Assembly (NCBI GenBank): GCA_003402695.1
Contig: QQNC01000008.1
Coordinates: 1 to 33,330, forward strand
Direction of reading: 5' to 3'
Length of the DNA stretch: 33,330 nucleotides
Origin: Verrucomicrobiota bacterium
GTDB taxonomy: Bacteria; Verrucomicrobiota; Verrucomicrobiia; Opitutales; Opitutaceae
Shown here: positions 18,565-24,522 of the stretch, piece after piece
Layout: every line of letters begins with the position of its first letter
Numbering within the stretch: position 1 is the stretch's first letter
The notes under the pieces: generated by a model
What the model saw: the letters and a program-made list of their open reading frames with translations, nothing else
Told to the model about the DNA's origin: nothing
Databases searched by the model: none
Position numbers and translations under genes: made by a program

Positions 18565-18578
18565 GTATCGGTCGATAG
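18565..18578. promoter_or_regulatory. Candidate LexA operator, proximal site
   Basis: GTATC-GGTC-GATAG on the plus strand: a 5-N4-5 imperfect palindrome (one mismatch to the distal site) starting 4 bases upstream of the lexA ATG. Binding here would block initiation or early elongation. Assignment is inferred from position, symmetry and adjacency to a second copy. Confidence 0.7.
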
Positions 18579-18579
18579 C

Positions 18580-18593
18580 CTATCAGCTGATAG
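18580..18593. promoter_or_regulatory. Candidate LexA operator, distal site (perfect palindrome)
   Basis: CTATC-AGCT-GATAG, a perfect 14-bp palindrome one base away from the proximal site. It has the same length and spacing (5-N4-5) as the published Verrucomicrobium spinosum LexA site TGTTC-N4-GAACA, but a different half-site sequence. Confidence 0.75.
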
Positions 18594-18645
18594 TGGCGGG
18601 CGGCCGGTTCAAGCTCAAATCGGCGACCACTCAGCGCGATCTCCG

Positions 18646-18728
18646 CCACAGAGGGAGGGGGGCTTGGACCCGGAGTTCACCGAGGAATTTCGCCGTGAAC
18701 CCGAATCGGGCCTCCGTGAACAGCTGTG
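18646..18728. repeat. Degenerate inverted-repeat element upstream of lexA
   Basis: CACAG at 18647-18651 and CTGTG at 18724-18728 bound the stretch. Inside, GTTCAC (18675-18680) is complementary to two GTGAAC copies (18695-18700 and 18716-18721), which are spaced 21 bases apart. It resembles a decayed copy of the CACAGAG...GTTCACCG type of repeat seen in many bacterial intergenic regions. No gene is visible here. Confidence 0.45.
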
Positions 18729-18755
18729 ACCAAATCTGCCGCTTGGAGCTATGGC

Positions 18756-18775
18756 GGGCGTCAAGCCCGACCTAC
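18756..18775. repeat. Half copy of the GTAGGTCGGGC hairpin repeat
   Basis: On the minus strand GTAGGTCGGGC TTGAC GCCC overlaps the end of the DeoR-type gene and supplies its TAG stop codon. It is one arm of the element seen complete at 26866-26919, with a CGGGC/GCCCG stem of its own. Confidence 0.7.
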
Positions 18776-19536
18776 GTGGCCAGCGTGAGCTTGGCGCCGG
18801 CGGTGGAGATGGCGCGGGTGACGGCGGGGCTGGGGCGGGTGTTGGTCACGATGGTGAAGCGCGGTTCAAACGGCGTGGTCAGGCTGAGGGCCTTGCGGCC
18901 GAACTTGGAATTATCGAGGGCGAAGATGCTGCGGGTGGCGGCGCCGATCATCTTGCGCTGCGCGGCGACGATGAGGGCGTTGTGGTTCCAGACGCCGTTC
19001 TCGGTGATGCCGGCGCCGCCGAGGATGGCGAGGTCGGCGTGCACCTGGTTGAAAAAGTCCTCGCACATCGGGCCGAGCACGACACCGAGCCGGCTGTAGA
19101 TGCTGCCGCCGGTGACAATGGTTTCCACGCTGCCGACCTCGCTGAAGAGGCTGGCGACGGGGAGGGAGTTGGTGATGACCTGCAGGCGCTTCTCGGCGAG
19201 GAGCCGGGCGACGGCGTAGGTGGTGCTGCCGCCGTCGAGGATCACCGTCATGCCCGGCTGCACCTGGGCGGCAACGAGGCTGGCGATGGCGAATTTTTCG
19301 TCGGGGTGGCGCTGGTTGCGGGCGATGAAATCGTATTCCTGCGCCACGACATCGGTCTCGATCAGCGAAGCGCCGCCGTGGTGGCGGCGCACGACGCCAC
19401 GCTCCTCGAGCTGGTCGAGGGCGCGCCGCACGGTGGAGAGCGAGCCGCCGAACTTCGCCGCGAGGGTGTGCAGGTCGGCGTATTGGTGGGCGCGGATATA
19501 CCGCTCGATGGAATCGGTGCGCTGCTTGCTGGTCAT
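18772..19536 (-). CDS. DeoR/GlpR-family transcriptional regulator
   Basis: 254 residues. The N-terminal winged helix-turn-helix (KQRTDSIERYIRAHQYADLHTLAAKF, then LSTVRRALDQLEERGVVRRHHGGAS) is typical of DeoR regulators that bind operators of sugar-catabolic genes. The C-terminal DeoRC sugar-phosphate-sensing domain carries VILDGGSTTYAVARLL, VITNSLPVA and FALDNSKFGRKAL. The DNS.FG motif near the end corresponds to the effector pocket. The effector is unknown. The ATG overlaps the TGA of the upstream glycosyltransferase gene (ATGA), so they are translationally coupled, which is an unusual partner for a DeoR regulator. Its own TAG stop is provided by a dispersed repeat. Confidence 0.9.
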   Translation of the reverse strand: MTSKQRTDSIERYIRAHQYADLHTLAAKFGGSLSTVRRALDQLEERGVVRRHHGGASLIETDVVAQEYDFIARNQRHPDEKFAIASLVAAQVQPGMTVILDGGSTTYAVARLLAEKRLQVITNSLPVASLFSEVGSVETIVTGGSIYSRLGVVLGPMCEDFFNQVHADLAILGGAGITENGVWNHNALIVAAQRKMIGAATRSIFALDNSKFGRKALSLTTPFEPRFTIVTNTRPSPAVTRAISTAGAKLTLAT

Positions 19537-20627
19537 GGCCGGGGGGAGTTCTGCACCAGCCGGGTGAAAAGGTCGAGATACGCGCGCGGTGCGGCGACGG
19601 GATCAAACCGGGCACTGGCCGAGACCCAGGCCTGGGCCCCGCGGCTGTGGCGGAAGGCCGTATCGGTCAGGAGGGGCTGCAGCCGGGCGAGGAACCCGGC
19701 GCGGTCGCCCTGGGGTAACACCCAGCCGGTCTGGTCGGGGAGGAAGCACTCGCCGATGCCCTGGGCTTCGTACACGACGGCGGGCAGGCCGTGAGCCTGG
19801 GCCTCGATGAGAAAGTTCGAGAGCGACTCGCTGCGGGAGGCATGGACGGCGATATCGGCGGCGCGGTAAAGCGCGGAGGGATCGGGTTGAAAGCCGAGGA
19901 GCTTGACCCGCGCGCCGAGTCCGCGGTCGGTCACGAGGCGCTGGCAGTCGGCGAGGGCGGGGCCGGTACCGGCGAGCCACAGCTGCCAGTCGGTGCCGGC
20001 CGGAAGGGTTGCCACCAGTTCGATGAGCTCCCGTTGATTCTTTTCCGGTCGAAACATGGCGACGCAGATCAGGACCGCCGTGCCGGGTTCCGCGCCATAA
20101 TGGGCGCGGAGGGCGGTGTTGCGGGTGCGGGAGGAATCGGGCGGAAAGACGAGCGAGTTGTAGATGACCGAGATCTTGGCGCCGGGCAGGGCATGCTGGG
20201 CGACGAGGTTGAATTTCGCCTCCTGGCTGTTGGCGACGATGTGCCGGACGGTGCGCAGGGAGCGCCGGAATAGGCCGGGCAGGGGTTTGCCGGTGCGCAT
20301 CGTGGCCAGCACCACCGCGGCGGGAAATTTCTTCTGGAGGCTGCCGGCGTAGCAGTTCGCCATCCGACCCATGCAGAGGACGACGTCGGGCGCGATCGCA
20401 GCCGTAGCGCGGATCAGGCCGGGGGCAAACCAGTCGAGCCTCGTGTCGAAGGATTGCAGCACCCGGCGGGTGACGGCCGGGCTGACGGTGGCGGCCAGGG
20501 CGCCGCCGGGGCGGAAGGTGAGCAGGCTAGTGTCATGCCCGGCGGCGGCGAACGCGCCGGCCAGCAGGATGGACTGCCGCTCCGTGCCGCCGCTGCGCAG
20601 GAAGTCCTGAACGACGAGGATTTTCAT
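19533..20627 (-). CDS. Glycosyltransferase family 4 (GT-B fold)
   Basis: 364 residues from the ATG at 20627 (MKILVVQDFLRSGGTERQS). The N-terminal FLRSGGTERQ motif and the C-terminal nucleotide-sugar region (LICVAMFRPEKNQRELIELV, LLGFQPDPSALYRAADIAVHAS, then the E-x7-E motif ESLSNFLIE) identify a retaining GT4 enzyme. It probably adds a sugar to a cell-surface glycan or lipid; donor and acceptor cannot be inferred. There is no signal peptide and a cytosolic or membrane-peripheral location is expected. The frame extends to 20732 without an ATG, but homology starts at 20627. The stop codon overlaps the DeoR-type gene start. Confidence 0.9.
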   Translation of the reverse strand: MKILVVQDFLRSGGTERQSILLAGAFAAAGHDTSLLTFRPGGALAATVSPAVTRRVLQSFDTRLDWFAPGLIRATAAIAPDVVLCMGRMANCYAGSLQKKFPAAVVLATMRTGKPLPGLFRRSLRTVRHIVANSQEAKFNLVAQHALPGAKISVIYNSLVFPPDSSRTRNTALRAHYGAEPGTAVLICVAMFRPEKNQRELIELVATLPAGTDWQLWLAGTGPALADCQRLVTDRGLGARVKLLGFQPDPSALYRAADIAVHASRSESLSNFLIEAQAHGLPAVVYEAQGIGECFLPDQTGWVLPQGDRAGFLARLQPLLTDTAFRHSRGAQAWVSASARFDPVAAPRAYLDLFTRLVQNSPRP

Positions 20628-20674
20628 TGCTCGGCGCGTCCGCGGGGCGAAAATCGGAAAGTCACCGTTCGCAT

Positions 20675-21064
20675 ATGAAACAATTGCTCGTCCGCTGGTT
20701 AGTGCTGGCCCTGGGAGTGCTCCTGGCCACAAGGCTCGTGAACGGCATTTCGTGCTCGGACGTCACCACGCTGATCGTGGTCGTGCTGCTGCTGAGTTTC
20801 TTCAATGCGATCCTCAAACCGGTGCTGCTGCTGTTTACGCTGCCGTTCATTTTGCTGACCATGGGGCTGGGGGTCATCCTGATCAATGCCTTGTTGTTCT
20901 TTTGGGCGGGAAATCTGGTCGCGGGTTTTCATGTCGCGAGTTTCTGGTCCGCCATCGGCGGCGCGGTGGTGGTCAGCCTCACGAATCTCGTGATCAGCGT
21001 GATCACGCGCGGGCCGCCCAAGCCGCCGAAGGCGCCGCCGCGGGGCGATGTGATCGACATCTAA
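20675..21064 (+). CDS. Phage holin family 4-like membrane protein
   Basis: 129 residues with four hydrophobic segments: LLVRWLVLALGVLLATRLV, LIVVVLLLSFFNAILKPVL, LPFILLTMGLGVILINALLF and FWSAIGGAVVVSLTNLVISV. A proline-rich cytosolic tail follows (RGPPKPPKAPPRG). The FFNAILKPVL...LP..LLTMGLG..LIN pattern is that of the chromosomally encoded holin-4-type family, usually 110-130 residues, whose function in non-phage settings is unknown. There are no phage genes around it, so it should not be read as prophage. It is divergent from the GT4 gene (47-base gap). Confidence 0.85.
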   Translation: MKQLLVRWLVLALGVLLATRLVNGISCSDVTTLIVVVLLLSFFNAILKPVLLLFTLPFILLTMGLGVILINALLFFWAGNLVAGFHVASFWSAIGGAVVVSLTNLVISVITRGPPKPPKAPPRGDVIDI

Positions 21065-21090
21065 GGCTGGGTCGCGATTTCCGATCCCTA

Positions 21091-21120
21091 GTTTGTCATG
21101 CTGCGTTCAGAATGACAAAC
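21091..21120. repeat. Dispersed hairpin repeat, TGTCAT...ATGACA family
   Basis: GTTTGTCAT at 21091-21099 pairs with ATGACAAAC at 21112-21120 around GCTGCGTTCAGA, which has an internal CTG/CAG pairing. It lies just after the holin-like gene and may terminate or protect its transcript. It shares TGTCAT, CTGCG and AGAATGACA with the element at 8555-8583. Confidence 0.7.
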
Positions 21121-21207
21121 CGACCCCAGGCAGGGTCTCTGGCCTGGCAGTGAGCCGGGCGTCGCGTTTCCATTTGACGGGTTTTGGCAGCGTGGCGACG
21201 TTGGGAG

Positions 21208-22605
21208 ATGGCTGAATCCATTGAATATGACCTGGTCGTCGTTGGCGGTGGTCCTGCGGGTTACGCGGGCGCGATTCGCGCCGGGCAACTCGGCAAAAAA
21301 GTGGCGTGCATCGAGATGGAGCGCGCCGGCGGCACCTGCCTCAACTGGGGCTGCATCCCGACCAAGGCGCTCCTGAAGAGCGCGGAGCTTTATCAGAAGA
21401 TCAAGAAGTCCGAGACCTTCGGGATCTCGGTCAAGGACGTGTCCTTTGACTTTGCCAAGGTCATGGAGCGCTCGCGCGGCGTCGCCGGCCAGATGGCCAA
21501 GGGCGTCGAGTTTTTGTTCAAGAAGAACAAGGTCGATTACTTCGTGGGCAAGGCGCAGATCACCGTGCCGGGCATGGTCGAAATCACCGAGGGCGAGCAC
21601 AAGGGAAAGTTCCTCCGCACGAAAAACATCCTCCTCGCGACCGGCTGCAAGATGCGCCGCATTCCCGATCTCGCCGTGGACGGCGAACGCGTGATGACCT
21701 CGCGCGAGGCGCTGGCCGGCAAGGTGCTGCCCAAGTCCATCGTCATCGTCGGCGCCGGCGCGATCGGCGTGGAGTTCGCGTATTTCTACAACGCCTTCGG
21801 CACGAAGGTGACGCTGGTGGAGATGCTGCCGCAGATCCTGCCGGTGGAGGATGAGGAAGTCGCCAAGCTGCTGCACCGCTCGTTCGAGAAGCAGGGCATC
21901 ACCGTGCATGTGGCCACGAAGTGTGAAAATTTCCGCGTCGGGAAAAGCTCCGTGAAGCTCAACCTCGTGAAGGACGGCAAGAGTGAGGAGATCGAGGCGG
22001 AGACGGTGTTGTCTGCGATCGGCGTGGTGCCGAACCTTGACGGCGTGCTCTCGCCGAAAGTGAAGCTCGAGCTCGACCGCAACTACGTGAAGGTCGGCGA
22101 CGATTATCAGACCAGTGTGAAGGGCATCTACGGCGCCGGTGACATCATTGGGCCGCCGTGGCTGGCGCACGTGGCGACCTACGAGGCCGTGAATGCGGTC
22201 CAGGGCATGTTCGGCCACAGCCAGCCGCATCGCGTAAAGAATTTCCCGGGCTGCACGTATTGCGCGCCCCAAGTGGCGAGCACGGGTCTGACCGAGAAGG
22301 CCGCGAAGGAAAAGGGCCTGAATTACAAGGTCGGCAAGTTCCCGTTCACCGCGTCCGGCAAGGCCGTGGCGTCGGCGGAGTCAGAGGGTTTCGTCAAGGT
22401 CCTCAGCGATGCGAAGACCGGTGAGATCCTCGGCGCTCACATCATTGGCGCGGATGCGACCGAGCTGATCGCGGAGTACGGCCTCGTGATCCAGCTGGAA
22501 GGCACGGTTGAGGACATCCACCACACGATCCACGCGCACCCGACGCTCAGCGAAGCCGTGATGGAGTCGGCGGCGGCGACGATGGGTGAGGCGATCCATA
22601 TCTGA
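21208..22605 (+). CDS. lpdA: Dihydrolipoyl dehydrogenase (E3)
   Basis: 465 residues from the ATG at 21208 (MAESIEYDLVVVGGGPAGYAG); a GTG eight codons upstream is less likely. It is a flavoprotein disulfide reductase. It has the FAD-binding motif GGGPAGYAG and the redox-active pair C44 and C49 in GGTCLNWGCIPTKAL. The NAD-binding motif is IVIVGAGAIGVEFAYFYNAFG, the second FAD motif is GIYGAGDIIG, and the catalytic H444-E449 dyad lies in HAHPTLSEAV. It reoxidises lipoyl groups of the pyruvate and 2-oxoglutarate dehydrogenase or glycine-cleavage complexes. No E1/E2 gene is adjacent, so the complex served is unknown. The GGGAG directly before the ATG is too close to be a normal Shine-Dalgarno. Confidence 0.96.
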   Translation: MAESIEYDLVVVGGGPAGYAGAIRAGQLGKKVACIEMERAGGTCLNWGCIPTKALLKSAELYQKIKKSETFGISVKDVSFDFAKVMERSRGVAGQMAKGVEFLFKKNKVDYFVGKAQITVPGMVEITEGEHKGKFLRTKNILLATGCKMRRIPDLAVDGERVMTSREALAGKVLPKSIVIVGAGAIGVEFAYFYNAFGTKVTLVEMLPQILPVEDEEVAKLLHRSFEKQGITVHVATKCENFRVGKSSVKLNLVKDGKSEEIEAETVLSAIGVVPNLDGVLSPKVKLELDRNYVKVGDDYQTSVKGIYGAGDIIGPPWLAHVATYEAVNAVQGMFGHSQPHRVKNFPGCTYCAPQVASTGLTEKAAKEKGLNYKVGKFPFTASGKAVASAESEGFVKVLSDAKTGEILGAHIIGADATELIAEYGLVIQLEGTVEDIHHTIHAHPTLSEAVMESAAATMGEAIHI

Positions 22606-22650
22606 GGCCGGCGGCGGTCGGACAGCGATCATCCCCTGACCGGGCTTAGG

Positions 22651-22679
22651 CCCTCCGTCGCCCTTTGGGCTACAGAGGG
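22651..22679. repeat. Nested hairpin repeat after lpdA
   Basis: CCCTC (22651-22655) pairs with GAGGG (22675-22679), and inside it GCCC (22660-22663) pairs with GGGC (22667-22670) around TTT, with two 4-base internal bulges. It has no U-tract, so it is more like a dispersed hairpin element than a classical terminator. Confidence 0.6.
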
Positions 22680-22680
22680 A

Positions 22681-22705
22681 AAATTTCACGCACGACGTGA
22701 AATTT
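22681..22705 (-). terminator. Hairpin downstream of tRNA-Arg, probable terminator
   Basis: AAATTTCACG (22681-22690) and CGTGAAATTT (22696-22705) form a perfect 10-bp stem with a 5-base loop, immediately next to the CCA end of the tRNA. On the minus strand the stem ends ATTT and is followed by T then CCC, so the U-tract is short and the call moderate. Confidence 0.5.
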
Positions 22706-22779
22706 GGTGCGAGCGCTGGGAATCGAACCCAGATCTATGGCTTCGGAGGCCACTACACTATCCATTGTGCTACGCTCGC
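22705..22779 (-). tRNA. tRNA-Arg, anticodon CCG
   Basis: The reverse strand folds as a full cloverleaf: acceptor GCGAGCG/CGCTCGC; D arm GCAC...GTGT with an 8-base loop; anticodon stem GTGGC/GCCAT with loop CTCCGAA (anticodon CCG, reads CGG); a 4-base variable region; and T arm CTGGG-TTCGATT-CCCAG. The discriminator is A and the CCA tail is encoded at 22705-22707. The body is 72 bases. It is isolated, with no neighbouring tRNA. Confidence 0.97.
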
Positions 22780-22865
22780 AGGAAAGAAACGCCCGCAAAA
22801 TCCCTGTCGCGGCGGGGCCTGTCGAGCGCAAAGAGGGGTGACAGTGGCGTCGGGCCAGCTCCGGC

Positions 22866-22913
22866 GTGGGTTGCGCGCTCGTGCGCAACGTGGCGCGCCA
22901 GCGCGCCACCCAC
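22866..22913. repeat. Cruciform element able to form a perfect three-way junction
   Basis: The outer stem is GTGG (22866-22869) with CCAC (22910-22913). Inside it are two abutting hairpins with no unpaired bases between them: GTTGCGC (22870-22876) with GCGCAAC (22883-22889), and GTGGCGCG (22890-22897) with CGCGCCAC (22902-22909). It lies downstream of dedA and upstream of the tRNA on the minus strand. Confidence 0.7.
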
Positions 22914-22934
22914 AGGGAAACCTGAACCCCGGCC

Positions 22935-23561
22935 TCATTCCGCCGGCTCCCGGGTGAACCGGTGGACGAAGAAATAGTAGATCACGCCCAACACGGCCAG
23001 CGCGCCGACCGCCCAGATCGTGATCCGGTGCAGTTCACCGTTCATCAACGCCGCATCCTTGCCGGCCTGGATGCCGACCCAGCAGAGGACGGTGCACCAG
23101 ACGGCGGAACCGAGGAGCGTGAAGACGGAGAACTTGAAGTAGTTCATCCGCACGATGCCGGCGGGAATGCCGATGAGGTGACGCACGACCGGGAGGAGGC
23201 GTGAGGCGAAGATGCCGAAGCTGCCGAAGCGGGCGGCCCAGCGTTCGGCCTGTTCCACCTTGGCCGGAGGGACGAAGAAGAATTTGCCGTAGCGCAGCAC
23301 GAGCGGGCGGCCGGCCCAGCGGGAGAGCGCGTACATCACGGTGGCGCCAATCCAAGAGCCGACCGTTCCGGCGATGACAATCCCGAGGAACGTCATGCTG
23401 CCCGACTTCTGCGCGGCGATGATGGCGGGCGGGATGATCAGTTCGCTGGGCAGCGGGATGATCGAGCTCTCGATCGCCATCAGCAACACGATCAGCGGAT
23501 AGCCGCCGGTCGCGAGGGATTGGTTGTACCAGTCGAAAAGGCCTTTGAAGAGGTCGTGCAT
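22935..23561 (-). CDS. DedA-family inner-membrane protein
   Basis: 208 residues with about five hydrophobic segments, for example GGYPLIVLLMAIESSIIPLP, FLGIVIAGTVGSWIGATVMY and ITIWAVGALAVLGVIYYFFV. Family landmarks are the E-SS-IPLPSE re-entrant region near residues 31-40 and the G-x-x-x-ASRLLPVVRHLIGIPAG motif with the two conserved arginines. DedA proteins are implicated in membrane lipid flipping (for example undecaprenyl phosphate or phosphatidylethanolamine recycling) and in proton-dependent envelope homeostasis. Its start lies only 6 bases past the A-run of the small basic protein terminator. It therefore either has its own promoter within the upstream gene or depends on readthrough. 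Confidence 0.92.
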   Translation of the reverse strand: MHDLFKGLFDWYNQSLATGGYPLIVLLMAIESSIIPLPSELIIPPAIIAAQKSGSMTFLGIVIAGTVGSWIGATVMYALSRWAGRPLVLRYGKFFFVPPAKVEQAERWAARFGSFGIFASRLLPVVRHLIGIPAGIVRMNYFKFSVFTLLGSAVWCTVLCWVGIQAGKDAALMNGELHRITIWAVGALAVLGVIYYFFVHRFTREPAE

Positions 23562-23566
23562 GGGCG

Positions 23567-23599
23567 AAAAAAAAGGCAGGCAACCGGGGGCTGCCTGCC
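23567..23599 (-). terminator. Strong rho-independent terminator of the small basic protein gene
   Basis: On the minus strand GGCAGGCA (from 23599 down to 23592) pairs with TGCCTGCC (23582-23575) around a 9-base loop, followed by eight Ts (A-run 23567-23574). The perfect 8-bp stem with a long U-tract lies 20 bases past the stop codon. Confidence 0.93.
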
Positions 23600-23618
23600 G
23601 AAAGGGGAGAGCCGTGGC

Positions 23619-23774
23619 TCAGACGTCGGGCTTGGTCTTGCGGAGACCCTGGACGCGATCGCCGGCCTTCCATTGACCGCGCTTTTTGAGCAGGTCGACG
23701 CGCTCGAACCGCTTGAGCACGTTGCGTTTAATGACGAGACCGGAGACACCTTGGAGGGATTTGTGCTGTGACAT
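23619..23774 (-). CDS. Small basic protein of the PVC superphylum type
   Basis: 51 residues from the ATG at 23774, starting MSQHKSLQGVSGLVIKRNVL and ending GLRKTKPDV. It is rich in Lys/Arg (about 14 of 51) with few acids, and has no signal peptide. The sequence matches my memory of the short basic protein conserved in Planctomycetes, Verrucomicrobia and Chlamydiae, which has no proven function; an RNA- or ribosome-associated role is suggested by its charge. The key visible pattern is S-GL-IKRNVLKRFERVDLLKK followed by a KxGDxVxGLxKTK stretch. It is flanked by a very strong terminator, which suggests high expression. No Shine-Dalgarno is seen; the leader is CCTCCCCTTTACTACC. Confidence 0.85.
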   Translation of the reverse strand: MSQHKSLQGVSGLVIKRNVLKRFERVDLLKKRGQWKAGDRVQGLRKTKPDV

Positions 23775-23801
23775 GGTAGTAAAGGGGAGGATTGCGACTC
23801 G

Positions 23802-24122
23802 CTAAAGGGGCCACTTGGTAGGGCTCGCCCCCGCCCATGACAAGTATTTTTCTCCCACGCGCTCGGCCCGCACGACGATCCACTCCGGTGTGTCGTAGGG
23901 ATGATGCCCCAGAACATGGATTTCCAGTGCAGGGAGCTTGTCAGATAGGCACTTAAGACAGAGACGGAACTCCTCGGTACGTTCCAGACGGCCCTGCCAG
24001 GTATAAAATGAGGCGATCGGCCCTTCCACCTGCGCGCAGGCTGCCAGGCCGAGGGACACGACCTCGGCGGCGAGTTTTTCGGCGTCGGTGCGCGTGGCCA
24101 AGGTTGTCCAAGCGATGAACAT
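23802..24122 (-). CDS. cutA: CutA1 divalent-cation tolerance family protein
   Basis: 106 residues from the ATG at 24122 (MFIAWTTLATRTDAEKLAAE). The frame is open upstream to 24182, but CutA homology starts here. Family landmarks are EKLAAEVVSLGLAACAQVEGPIASFYTWQGRLERTEEF, then LPALEIHVLGHHPYDTPEWIVVRAE, giving the ferredoxin-like fold that forms a stable trimer. CutA1 was named for copper tolerance in E. coli, but its physiological role remains unclear. Length is typical. It is divergent from rpoZ, with 111 bases between them. Confidence 0.92.
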   Translation of the reverse strand: MFIAWTTLATRTDAEKLAAEVVSLGLAACAQVEGPIASFYTWQGRLERTEEFRLCLKCLSDKLPALEIHVLGHHPYDTPEWIVVRAERVGEKYLSWAGASPTKWPL

Positions 24123-24233
24123 GCAGCAGCGTTTCCGCAGGAGGGAGGTCGGGGCAAGCCGGGAAATTGACCCTTGACGCATCGTGGGCCCAGCCTACTT
24201 CTAACCGTTTCACCGCAGCCATCCGCCCAAGCC

Positions 24234-24434
24234 ATGAGAGACGATTACATCAAAGACGCGCTCAAGATCATTCCCGATCCGAACATGCTCATCAACGTGG
24301 TTTCCCGCCGCGTGAAGCAGCTCCGCCGGGGCAACCGCCCGCTGGTCGAGTCGCTCGAGAAGCTTTCGGCCGAGGACACCGCGCTCCGCGAGATCAGCGA
24401 AGGCAAGATCAGCTACGAAGTCAGCGAGGCCTGA
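24234..24434 (+). CDS. rpoZ: RNA polymerase omega subunit
   Basis: 66 residues from the ATG at 24234 (MRDDYIKDALKIIPDPNMLINVVSRR). The N-LI-VVSRRVKQLRRGNRPLVE segment corresponds to the conserved omega core (the E. coli RFDLVLVAARRARQM region) that latches the beta-prime subunit. Omega assists assembly of RNA polymerase and binds ppGpp in proteobacteria. At 66 residues it is short but within range. The order rpoZ-smpB-thrB on one strand suggests a cluster, although a terminator-like hairpin separates rpoZ from smpB. A TTGACG at 24174-24179 could be a -35 element, but the expected -10 (TACTTC at 24196) is poor. The frame is open to 24174, but no homology lies there. Confidence 0.9.
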   Translation: MRDDYIKDALKIIPDPNMLINVVSRRVKQLRRGNRPLVESLEKLSAEDTALREISEGKISYEVSEA

Positions 24435-24460
24435 GCGGCGGACGAGATTCGACTTTTTAC

Positions 24461-24504
24461 AGGCGGCCCGTTCTGCTGTGGAGCAGACCCGGAGCCGCCT
24501 TTTT
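24461..24504 (+). terminator. Two-part terminator-like hairpin between rpoZ and smpB
   Basis: AGGCGGC (24461-24467) pairs with GCCGCCT (24494-24500), followed by Ts. Inside it TCTGCT (24472-24477) and AGCAGA (24482-24487) form a second stem around GTGG. The U-tract ends 18 bases before the smpB start, so smpB needs readthrough or a promoter overlapping this region. Confidence 0.8.
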
Positions 24505-24522
24505 CATGCACCGGTCCTCCCT

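Noticed and set aside
20675-21064. Prophage indicated by a holin-like gene
   Set aside because: No endolysin, terminase, capsid, integrase or att repeat is nearby; chromosomal holin-4-like proteins are common outside phages.
22681-22779. tRNA-Arg as an integration (att) site
   Set aside because: I found no second copy of the tRNA 3' end and no integrase in the window; the adjacent inverted repeat is better explained as a terminator.
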